From an uncultured Lachnospiraceae bacterium (lineage in GTDB: Bacteria; Bacillota; Clostridia; Lachnospirales; Lachnospiraceae): a stretch of DNA of 64,000 bases. The notes under the pieces are model-generated. The model was not told the origin of the DNA. It saw nothing but the letters and a program-made list of their open reading frames with translations, and did no database searches. Within the stretch, counting starts at the first letter, position 1, and each line of letters starts with the position of its first letter. This document shows, piece by piece, positions 1-9,900 of this stretch. The DNA is taken from NCBI GenBank assembly GCA_910585625.1, contig CAJUFQ010000005.1, forward strand, positions 66,403 through 130,402. The letters run 5' to 3'. The position numbers and the translations under genes were made by a program.

Positions 1-432
1 CCGGGTGAAATTTCCGGAGTCATTACCTACTTAGACCAGTATAAGCTGGGAACGGTGGAGGAAAACAGCAATGTTGGCATTTATGGTAAGCTTGAGCGCG
101 TACCCAAGGAGGAAAAGGAGAATGCATATTTTCCGATTACCTTGAAGCAGAATATAGCAAAAGGAGAAGCAACCATTATTTCTTCCGTATCCGGCGAACA
201 GAAAGAATACAGCATCCGTATCCTGGATTTTGATTATAACAGCGAAAATAAGGGAATTTTGTTTCAGGTCACAGATCCAGAACTTTTAAACCTTACCGGT
301 GGCGTCATCCAGGGCATGAGCGGTTCGCCGATTATCCAGAATGGCGCAGTCATAGGAGCCGTGACCCACGTTTTTGTCCAGGACTCCACTAAGGGATATG
401 GGATATTTATTGAAAATATGCTCGAGCATTGA
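1..432 (+). CDS. spoIVB: SpoIVB sporulation serine peptidase, 3' part
   Basis: The gene is cut by the window start; 143 C-terminal residues are read from base 1. SpoIVB (peptidase family S55) is secreted by the forespore and cuts SpoIVFA, which releases SpoIVFB to process pro-sigma-K. The visible part holds the S55 signature GMSGSPI with its nucleophilic serine, followed by GAVTHVFV and the typical ending GYGIFIENML. The catalytic histidine and PDZ part would lie upstream. In most Clostridia spo0A follows directly; here spo0A starts only at 11480. The TGA stop (430-432) lies inside the terminal repeat of a small hairpin element, so the last bases of the gene may have been contributed by that insertion. 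The family call is firm. Confidence 0.93.
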   Translation, partial: PGEISGVITYLDQYKLGTVEENSNVGIYGKLERVPKEEKENAYFPITLKQNIAKGEATIISSVSGEQKEYSIRILDFDYNSENKGILFQVTDPELLNLTGGVIQGMSGSPIIQNGAVIGAVTHVFVQDSTKGYGIFIENMLEH

Positions 433-561
433 GCCAGGTAATGATGAAATCTCCATGCCTTTCTGCTGCTAGCAGTAAGAAAGGCATGGAGATTTTAGAT
501 TTATGTGGCGAAAGCCACACACCGGATGGATGCATAGCATTCATCCGGTGCCTGGCTCAAT
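428..561. repeat. Small hairpin element with 11-bp terminal inverted repeats
   Basis: ATTGAGCCAGG at 428-438 is repeated as its exact complement at 551-561. Inside are three hairpins: a long stem at 447-497, a GAAA-loop stem at about 502-518 (TGTGGC/GCCACA), and a CACCGGATG/CATCCGGTG stem at about 520-551. The size (134 bp), end repeats and lack of coding sequence fit a MITE-like or REP-like element. Its left end contains the spoIVB stop codon. Copy number elsewhere in the genome is unknown. Confidence 0.6.
447..497 (+). terminator. Probable terminator after spoIVB
   Basis: Stem AAATCTCCATGCCTTT / AAAGGCATGGAGATTT with a 15-18 base loop that itself holds CTGCTAGCAG, then a short T-rich tail. 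It starts 15 bases after the spoIVB stop. It is part of the hairpin element that spans 428-561. Confidence 0.7.
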
Positions 562-851
562 GATAGTATAAGCACGGCGTAGGCAGGAAGGTGAAGGAGC
601 TTTGCAGGCTAGCTTGCCGGAGGCACGCTCTTCTTTTTCTGCGTGATGCCCGGCGAAAGCCGGACATCGGGGAATCGCGTAGCGATTAACCGATGCTGAC
701 CTGAATAAGTAAGGATTAATGTATTCATTGCTAATCAGTTTTAATGATAAAAATTTGTAGTTGAAAAGAATTCTATACTGCAAATTATAGAATGTTATAT
801 TACAATGAAATTCGTAAATTGAGTACATTAAACACTTGAAAGGAGAAAATT
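562..851. other. Non-coding, hairpin-rich stretch
   Basis: No convincing gene. Stems that can be read: CACGC/GCGTG at about 624-645, CCGGC-GAAA-GCCGG at 650-663, and a two-level stem CATCGG/CCGATG (665-695) enclosing AATCGC-GTA-GCGATT. The two last stems are stacked next to each other, and the GAAA tetraloop is typical of folded RNA. The stretch ends in AT-rich DNA and the ribosome-binding site of the next gene (AAAGGAGA near 839-846). It could be a structured RNA, the edge of a mobile element, or a pile of repeat elements. Confidence 0.4.
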
Positions 852-1870
852 ATGGAATTCGTTGATGAAATAAAAGAATTTCTGGATGTGCAGAAAAAAG
901 AAACTGGAGAAGCAACTACAAAGACATAGAAAAGCAAAATATATGCGTTTTATGAATTTGTTTCCTTAGAACTTAGAGAAATGGATGTCACATATATCTG
1001 TTTCTTGAATGTGATGGATAAGGGTAAATTATTACAGAGTGTAGAATATTACGTAAAGGTAGGTAATCTTAAAAGCAGGGCTGCAGTAGATATTTACTTT
1101 TCTGTAATAGGGAATTTTTTAAATTTCTTTCAAAAAAATATGGAAAAACAAATGATTATTTTCAGGATAGCATAAAAAATCAAGAATTTAAAGATGCATT
1201 TGAGAGAAAGATAAAGGAATTAGACTTACGAGATTCTGATACACAAGAGCCAATAGGCAGAGAAATGGCGGAGAAGATTTTAAAAGAGTGTGATAAATTG
1301 ATTGATGGAATAGATATCGAAAAAATATTGAGGAAAGATAGAGGGGTATATTCCAGTTATATATCTTCTCTGATAGTTAAATTGGTTTTAGCTTATGGAT
1401 TGAAAAATGAAGCTATTAGAAAATTAAAAATTAAAGACTATAATGATCAATTAAATGATTTAATAATTAACAATTATAGGGTTCATTTGCCGGATGGACT
1501 TGCAATGCAAATGAAAAAGTATAAAGAAATTCGCAAAAGATTCTTAGAAAAATATCAGTTTGAAAGCGAACGTTTATTTTTTGACGATTATGATATAGAG
1601 AAAGAATTAGATAATACAAAAATGTTTATCGTACTAAAAAAAGTAATGGGGAATATGCAGGCAGGAGGAGTGGCTAAATACGCTATTATTCAACTTTTGA
1701 GAGATGGAATACCAGCGTATATTGTTAGTGACTTTACCAGTTATAAAGAAGATGTTTTAGATTATTGTCAAAAACAGGTAGATGCGGAGAGGGGTTTATC
1801 CTTATTAAGTGAAAAAAGTAGAATATTAGATTCTGTACTGCGAAAAAGTGACTTTTTTAATGATATGTAG
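852..1870 (+). pseudogene. Integrase-fold protein, broken (in-frame TAG and frameshift)
   Basis: ATG 852 follows a good ribosome-binding site. After 25 codons the frame meets TAG (927-929), continues open to the A7 run at 1132-1138, and there the coding frame changes; the remaining ~245 codons run to TAG 1870. Bridged, it gives about 337 residues with the layout of a tyrosine recombinase. The usual active-site positions look lost: GLK-NE replaces the Arg of GLRxSE, and AKYAIIQLLRDG stands where RHxxATxxLxxG is expected. The last part aligns by eye with the gene at 62147-63121. The frame change could be one lost A, or a -1 slip on A-AAA-AAT. Most likely a decayed gene of the island. Confidence 0.55.
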
Positions 1871-1904
1871 CCGGTGTATTTTGAAGGGAAAAAGGTGACA
1901 TTTT

Positions 1905-3414
1905 ATGACTATAAAAGATATTATATCCGGTGAATCAGAGTATATTGAGTTTAAACAGGAAGTTCCGAAAAAAAGTGAAGTTTATATGAAAACGGTAGTT
2001 GTATTTGCAAATGGCAGTGGGGGAAAAATTGTGTTTGGTGTAGAAGACAGTACATTTAAAGTGCCGGGAATCAACCAGGAGGATGCTTTCTCTATAATGG
2101 ATGGAATTACTTCGGCAATCTGTGACAGTTGTACGCCGATGATAATGCCAATTGTGACATTGGCCTCTATTGAGGAAAAGGTTGTAATTGTGGTAAATAT
2201 AATGCCAGGCAGTCAGCGTCCATATTATCTAACTGCAAAAGGAAAAGAAAATGGAACTTATATACGAGTGTCAGGAACTACCAGACCAGCGGATTCGTTT
2301 GTGCTTAAGGAATTATAATTTGAGGGTGTCAATCGGTGTTTTGACCAGACCTATGCAGCATCAGAAGCAAGTGTTACAGAGGATGAAATTAACCGTTTGT
2401 GTGATAGGATGTATCAATATGCGGTGGAACATTGTAATCCTGCGGAGGCGTCAGAGAGAATTTATCGCCCGACAAAACAAAATTTATTAAGTTGGGGATT
2501 TTTAGTTAAACAGGGGGATAAGTGTTATCCAACAAATGCTTTCCTACTTATGACAAGTAATTTGTTTCCGCAGGCAACAATTCAATGTGCTGTATTTAAG
2601 GGAAGAGACAGGGATGTATTTATTGATCGGAGGGAGTACGATGGAGATATTGTCACACAATTGGATGCGGCATATGAGTATGTCCTGCGCAATATAAATA
2701 TGGGTTCGGAGATTAATGGATTATACAGAACCGATATGTATGAACTACCAACAGAATGTATCAGGGAGATGATTTGTAATGCTGTGGTTCATCGGAGCTA
2801 TCTGCATCCCTCAAGTATACAAGTGGCAGTGTAGGATGATTGTGTGGAAGTGACTTCTCCGGGGATGCTGTTTGGCAGTTTGAGATTGAAAGATATAAGA
2901 GAAGGAATTTCCATACCAAGGAATCGGGCATTGGTATATGCGTTTACTTATATGAATATTATGGAGCATTGGGGTAGCGGGATTCCAAGGATTATCAGAC
3001 GATGCTGAGAAATTGGGTTAGAAGAACCGGAATTAATGGAAATCGCAGGAAGTTTTCGCATAAACTTATTCCGTTTTTCGAATAAAACCAGAATTGGAAA
3101 AAGTACGGATAAAATGCAAAAAAGTACGGATAAGTACGGATAAAACGAAAAAAAGTACGGAAAAAATAAAGAAAAGTACGGATAAAACACAAAAAGGTAT
3201 GGAAAAAGTACAGAAAAGTACGGATAAATCAAATGACAATTATAAAAAGATTATTCAGTATATAGAGGAAAGAGGGGCAATAACGAATAAGGAAGTTCAG
3301 GGTCTGCTGAATGTAAAAGATTCCCGCGCATTAAAAATCTTAAAAGAACTGGTAGAGGCAGAGGTGTTGAAAAAAGAAGGTAAATTGAAAAGAAGCCATT
3401 ACAAATTGAAGTAA
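1905..3414 (+). pseudogene. AlbA_2/Schlafen-type ATP-binding regulator, broken
   Basis: From ATG 1905 the frame encodes an AlbA_2 (Schlafen AAA_4) domain (ESEYIEFKQE, VVVFANGSGGKIVFGVED) and then the RecG-C-like ATP-binding half (LPTECIREMICNAVVHRSY, VEVTSPGML, WGSGIPRII). The frame is kept over about 1.2 kb but carries three stops: TAA 2316, TAG 2832 and TGA 3006. The flanking residues fit the family, so each looks like a point mutation of a sense codon. Near 3140 a frameshift inside a run of KSTDK repeats moves the C-terminal winged-helix part (EERGAITNKEVQGLLNV) into another frame that ends at TAA 3414. Proteins of this family act as DNA-binding regulators or defence-related factors. This copy should be dead unless the stops are sequencing errors. 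Confidence 0.75.
3096..3236 (+). repeat. Short tandem repeat coding for KSTDK units
   Basis: About seven copies of an A-rich unit around AAGTACGGATAA, with variable spacing and several point changes. It encodes the lysine-rich linker (KSTDK/KSTEK) between the ATPase part and the winged helix of the broken AlbA_2 gene. The frameshift of that gene lies inside this run, which fits replication slippage. Confidence 0.75.
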
Positions 3415-3918
3415 TTTTGCAATTTTTGCTGATTGCAAGGAATTTTACCGAAGCTATCACGCTTCCGCTTCTGCTTATTGTGATTACAGTGAAGACAAAG
3501 ATAGAACAGGAACAGAATATTTCCTGTTTGTCTAGAAAAATGGTAGATATTAATCTTCATATCAGATATAATGAAGAAAAAAATTTGGATGTATTGTTTT
3601 AAAAAGAGGGATAACAGGAAAGATTTCTTGGTTATTTATGGGATTTTGGATAGAAAGGGAAAAATCTGACAAATCCAGTGTGTATGCATGTACGCAGCGG
3701 CTGCTTGCCTACAATTCCAATAAGTATAGAAGGGGGTGCGCTTACAGAGGAATAGACGGCGGCTTTGTTTGGTTATAGGACATTGCCGAAATAGGATGAT
3801 TATTATGAGTTAAAGTCAGGAATATTTGAGGATTGTGCAAACGGATATGCGATTGGAGAGTATAAGAAACGCCCCAATATGTTTGGCGCGTATCTAAGAA
3901 TGGTTGAGGGGACAAAAG
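3415..3918. other. Gene debris, no intact gene
   Basis: Only short open stretches broken by stops in every frame. One of them, 3795-3929, would encode about 44 residues (GIFEDCANGYAIGEYKKRPN is part of it) and its TGA overlaps the start of the giant gene, so it may be the 3' end of a lost upstream partner. Another short piece around 3440-3540 contains EFYRSYHASASAY. I do not recognise either family. The ribosome-binding site GAGGGGA for the next gene lies at 3906-3912. Confidence 0.4.
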
Positions 3919-6900
3919 ATGAGAAATGATTACTATAATTATATTAAAAAGAATGTAAGGATACAAGATGTTTGCCAAAAGCTAGGAATTCCCGTTTATA
4001 GGCAGGGCAGCGTAGATATGTGCAGATGTCCTTTTCATGATGATAATACGCCATCTATGGCAATATATGATGACCATGTCTATTGTCATGCTTGTCATAA
4101 ACGATGGGATAATCTTAATTTAGTTGGAGAAAAATTAGATTTGGATTTTGACAGACAAGTTGAATGGATGGAAAAAAATTTTCCAGAGCTTCTGTCTGAA
4201 AAAACATCTAAAATAAAAGATAAGGAAAAAGTACTCGCTCGAAGCGGTTACGAGATTGCCTATAAAGTTTATGAAGATATGTCCGAAGAGGAAGATAATG
4301 CTTTAAAACAATATGCAGAAAATCGTAAGTTTGAGAAAGATTTTTTGGCGGAACGCGGTATATTTTTTGCAAAAGGGAAAAAGATAAAAAATCGTTATGC
4401 CTTGGGCGAAGATGAAAACATAGAAGAAAAGGGTAAACTTGAAAATTGCCAGATTTTAATTAAACAACCCTGGCAGATAGGAAATATTAATGACCATTAT
4501 GCAGATTACTATGCAAACGATGGTATAATTTTTACCATTCGCGACAGAAAGCAACGAATACAAGGGTTTGCGCAACGCGTATTGGGGAATCAGAAGCCCA
4601 AATATAAATTTACGAAGAGATTACCTAAAAAGACAATTCTGTATAGGATAGATGAGTTTGAAAACAGAATCAGGAAAGAAAAAAAGGATAGACTAATAGA
4701 CGTATATCTTGTTGAAGGATTATTCGATGCTCTTCAGATAGAAAGACTTGGAGGCTATGCTCTTGCAGTCATGGGAAGCCAGCTAACAAAAACACAGACG
4801 GTAGAATTGGAAAATATTCTGCAAGAACACCAGAGACCTGTTTCTATACATATTTTTATGGATAACGACGAGTCGGGACAGAAAGGGAATCTGCAGACAT
4901 TGAGGAATCTGTGGAGCAGAAAATTTTTCAGAAAATGCTATATAGATATTATTGTTCCGTTACAAGGAAAGGATCCCGATGAATGGATTCGAATGGAAGA
5001 AAAAACAAATATAAAAAAATATCTTCCATTTGAATACTTGATTTATAATTTCTTGCCGGATAGAGAGGATGAGGAAGCTGAAAGAGTTAAAGATACGAAA
5101 GAGAGTTTTGAAAAGTTAAGTATAGAAAAAAAGATTTTATGTTTAAGCAGAACGACCCATTGGCTTTCACAAAAGTATTGGACAGATATTTTTGGAATAT
5201 ATGCTACGTCAGATGCAGATAATAATGATTATTTTCTATCGCGAATCAAGGCATATATTGGGGAGGCAAAACTTGAAGATTCAAGTATAGTTTATGAAAG
5301 GGCGGACTCTTTTCAATTTCAGTTGGCTTTGCAAGTGGCGCATACTAGTTATGAAAGAGAGGCATTGCCTCTTGATGAATTAACCTGGCGTCGGATTCAA
5401 GCTTGTGCAGATGCATTTTTTTCATATTTTAGAGAAGTTCTTCAAAGAGGAAATACTTTAAATATTCCGTTGTTAACGATGCAGTTTCCTAAAAAAACAA
5501 ATGAAGAACGGAAAAAATCAATATATATTCATGAACGTCTGATTCTTCAACAATATGTTTTAAATGAAATGCTTGGGGAGGGGCAGAATGGCTATGAGTA
5601 TTATGTTCCGGCTGTACGTTATAATAAAGAGAACAATAGCATTTATACGACAACAGGCAATGGGGTCAGGGAAACGGTAAGTTTCGCTTACCAGATAGAT
5701 ATGGAGGTATTGTTACGGGATGGCAATACAAATCATGGAATGTTTCGTAACTATTATGGATGTTGGAAAGCATATATCCAATATATTCAGGATGGGATAC
5801 AGAAGCTGGATTCTGATCGCATTTATAGGATAAAATTAGATATTCGAAAGTTTTATGATAATATACCGCAATATTGTGTAAGAAGAGTGGTTTTTCCGGC
5901 GTTATTAGAAGCTCTTAGGGCTGATTCTGAGAGATTCTTGGCATTTCGGGAAAAAGAGATAGAGAATGATGTAAATGCCCTGGCAGAAAGAGTGACAGAT
6001 TGGATTTTAGGAGAGTTATTTGAAAAGCAATATTATGATTCTGAAAATGGAATTGTAACTGAAAAAGAAGAAGCATTGATAGGGATTCCGCAGGGACCTA
6101 ATCTTTCAGCATACATTGCCAATATTATCCTTTTTGACATGGATACTAAAGTTTTGAAAATGGTCGACGAAGTCAATGAAAGTGCGAAGGAAGGTAAAAT
6201 AATCATTCGGTATGCGCGATATGTAGACGATATGATTATAGTATCTACCGATGCGGATGCATTGCTCGAAATGAAGGATTTGATATCTAGTGAACTATAT
6301 GATATGGGATTGCTGCTTAGCCCCAAGACAGATAGGGAAGATGGCGTTTCTAAGAAGGAAGCGCTTTCATGGACAACGGATCAAAAAGGTGGTTTGGGAG
6401 TTTCTGCTGTATTTGACTTTCCTGATGATACATTGGAGGATATGCTGGATGAATTTGATGCTTGCGAAGTGACTGATCGGAGAAGTGCGCTGAAGCTTTT
6501 AGAAAGTGCGCTTTTTGCTGTGGACAAGGAAGCGCTTATGGACAAGACGTATCAGGAACATCTTTTGAAGATTCTTTTTCAAACTGAGCAGATTCGTTTT
6601 ACAGATATGGTGCGAATAGCAGAATTGCTGTTGGTGAAGATTAGCGCTGAAGATGAAGCCGGGGCGCTAAGAAATATATACGATAAATTCATTGAGCTTT
6701 GGACGTTTGGAAAAAAATCAAGTCCCAAAGATTCCCTGTTTTGGGAGGAGGGAATCGAGCTGTTTACATTTATAGAAGGATGTAATAAAGTTTTAAAAAG
6801 GAAAGTCGATTCCGTTCGTGCAAAAGAGCGTTTTGATTTATGGAGAAATGCAAAAAAGGCAATCCAAGCATGTTGGCAAACAGGATTTTTAGAGAAAGCA

Positions 6901-9900
6901 CAAGAACTATTAGAGACAAAGAGGATATTGAGAAAAAACCAATGGATATTGAAATTACGGATAACGGAAATTCAGTGCCGCCTAAGGGCAGAGGGTTATA
7001 AGACAACAGGAAATTGTAAAGTTAAGGAACATAATGTGTTTAGCAATCGTTGGCAATACGCTTTATTGGAACAGGAAAAAGAATTTTCCTTTGAGCCATT
7101 TCCAGGAGAAAAGGAAGAAGAATTAGTGGGAATTTTTCATTATTCGGCTTTTTATTTGGGAAGGGTGTCAAACAAGGGGGAATATGAGGAAATAAGAAGA
7201 GCTATATGGCAAAGTAAACATCACATTTTTGCTCAGGACAACACAAGAATTTTAAGCTGTTGTTTAATAGATTGGTTTCAGAAAAGAAAAGAGGAAAACG
7301 TAGAGAAAGAAAGAATAAAAACTACTCTGCTTACGCTATTGAATCTGTTAAGAGATGACGTAAAGGCTGAGATACTTAGCGAACTTTCCCATTATAGGGA
7401 ATATATGTTTCGTGGGGAACAGGAAAAATTAAAGACTTGCCTGCCGGTTGTACCAGGGGTTGGATATCCAGGAATGATTGCTGAAACAATATCCAATGAA
7501 GATGAAAGTCGTATTATGAAGAGGGTAGATTTTGTACGATTTCCCAATATAAATCCGCAAAATTGGCAAGAGGAGATTAATCATGAATATCCTTTGTTTT
7601 CGATAGCTGTGGAAGATGGTTATGTTGATTTAGAATCATTATTTAATGAAAGTTCTCAAGAAGAGTTTCCCATAAGGATGATTTTGAGAATATATAAAAA
7701 ACTTTCTGAATGTATACAAAAAATACAGATTCAGAATGCCACGCAATCAGTGGCGCTGTCAAAGAAAAATGTGTTTGTAAAAAAAGAAGTAGATTCCGAA
7801 GAGATTTCTATCATACTTTATTTCTACCTGTTACCAAGGGAAAATATAGGGAGCGGTGTCCTGCTGAGTGAAGGAACAGGTAGGTTTGCATTCAGGCCGT
7901 TACATGAATTGGGAAGTTTTTTCTGGGAAGCGGGGTATCTTTTAAAAGATGTATGCCGCTTTGACACGTTGCGCTTGAAATATGAGAATGATGAAATTAA
8001 GGAAGAAAAAGCAGATCAAATTAAAATGATGGAATATACATTTCATCGTCTAACAGGTGAAAGCGTAAATGTTGGAAATGCACCACGGAGCATTCATTCT
8101 TATGAACGCTCCGTGGAGAGGGCAATTAAACGTACAGAAGTTTTTCTTTCAGCCTCTGGACATAGGGATGTATTATTAGAGGAAAATGCAGCGGTAGATT
8201 CTTTTATCAGCCAACGAATGCGGAGAGCGGAGTATCATTACCGTCCGGCAGAATGTAGTTATTGTGTGGCAGTCTGGGCAAAAGGATATCTAAGAAAGCG
8301 ATTTGATGCATTAATGAATTTAACCAAAAAAAATGGGGTGAGACTAGATATAAAACATTCTGCAAAGAGAAGAGTTCCGAAGTCATATCTTGTTTTAGCG
8401 GATTACATAGAAACACTATCTGATATTGTTAATGAAGAACAAGGAGAGGAATTTCAGGGTCTTCAAGTATTAGCGTGCGGCCTTCGGTCTGATGCAGTTT
8501 TAATGCAATTACGAATGCAAGTATTGGAAATTATTGATTCCCTCAGCGTGGAACGAAGAAATCAGTTGAAAAAGCATAAAGAAGAATTGCCAGTTACTGT
8601 TTTGGGATTGGAAGATGAACAAGAACTTTGGATGGAGGATTGTTCAGTTATAGAAATTTTAGATAATGTATTGGATGGGAAAAATGATAAAAGAATCAGT
8701 AAGATAACGCACCTTGGATGGTTAGTTCTGCTTGAGTGGGTGTTGGAGCATGAAATGACAGATGAATCCCTACAAGCTTTTTCTGTTGAGATAAAAAAGT
8801 GGGTTCATATGATTCTGAACGATACCCAAAATGATAAACTAGAGTTTCCATTTGAAGAAATGAATTCTTTATTAGAACTTTGGACTTGTAAATTTACAGA
8901 TACGCTGTTTGAGTTTTTTGAGAAGATTGATACAGAGCTGGGTATAGAGGTTAAAGTCAGACGTTCAGAGTTTCATTATCAAAAAAGAGGTAAGGTTTAT
9001 ATTCTGTTAGACGGTCAGGCTTTAGAAAAACCAGAGTATTTTTTGTCTTACAGCAAGCTAAATAATGGATGGATTGATATAGAACAGGCAGACACGAATT
9101 CTGACAAAAAGGTTTTTTCACAGAGTATCAGAAAAGGAAAAACAGTGGGGCTTTCTGTCGTGGAAGTGCGTTTGGGGAAAATGCTTCAGAGAGCGGAAGA
9201 GCAAGAAAGTCTGGGAAAAGAAACAGAGACAGAAAATAATGAGATTTCAGAACTGAATAATTCTCTTGAAAACTTTGAAAAACAGGAAAATGTATTTTCA
9301 GAAGGAGAACAAATTATATTAGAAGAGGGAGGAGGAAATTCAGAAAATAGAGTTCAGGAGACAGGAGAGATAGAATATAAGAGAAATGAGGAAGGCTTAG
9401 ATACAGATGATTTTATGACTGAAATAAGAATGTGGCAGGAAACAAGTTGGAAACAGCGGCACAGTAATTTTACTAATCCAGTTCGTATTGCACTGTTTCA
9501 ATTCGAAACGAAAAGCAGTTATTATCATCCCTGTGTAGAATGCTGTGAATACAAAGAGAAAAGCAAAGTTGGTGAAATTAGGCAAAGCTGCCATGAATTT
9601 CGCAGAAGAAAACTTTTGGAAAATGTTCTTCAGATTTGCGAATCAATGGAAGTAGATATATTATTGTTACCAGAATATTCTGTTCGTCCAGAAACCGTAG
9701 AATTTCTATGGCGCAAAATAGGAAGAGATAAGGAATATCATTTTTCAGTATGGGCAGGTACTTTTCGGATTCCTTGGGATTATAAATTTCAAATGGAGCC
9801 TTTTAAAGATTTGGTTGGAAAGAATAATTATTTCCATGCTGCAGTCTTGCCTGTAATCATGCCGGAAAGTGAAAAAGTATATTGCTCCAGAGTGAAAAAA

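Noticed and set aside
541..828. 95-codon minus-strand frame in the hairpin-rich stretch
   Set aside because: No ribosome-binding site, passes through palindromes, composition unlike a protein.
927..929. General TAG readthrough (pyrrolysine-type code)
   Set aside because: Several intact genes here end in TAG (glgA, potD, the GH43-like gene at 25619), so TAG is an ordinary stop.
3096..3236. Repeat array possibly CRISPR
   Set aside because: Units are short, A-rich, of uneven spacing and in a coding frame (KSTDK); no unique spacers.
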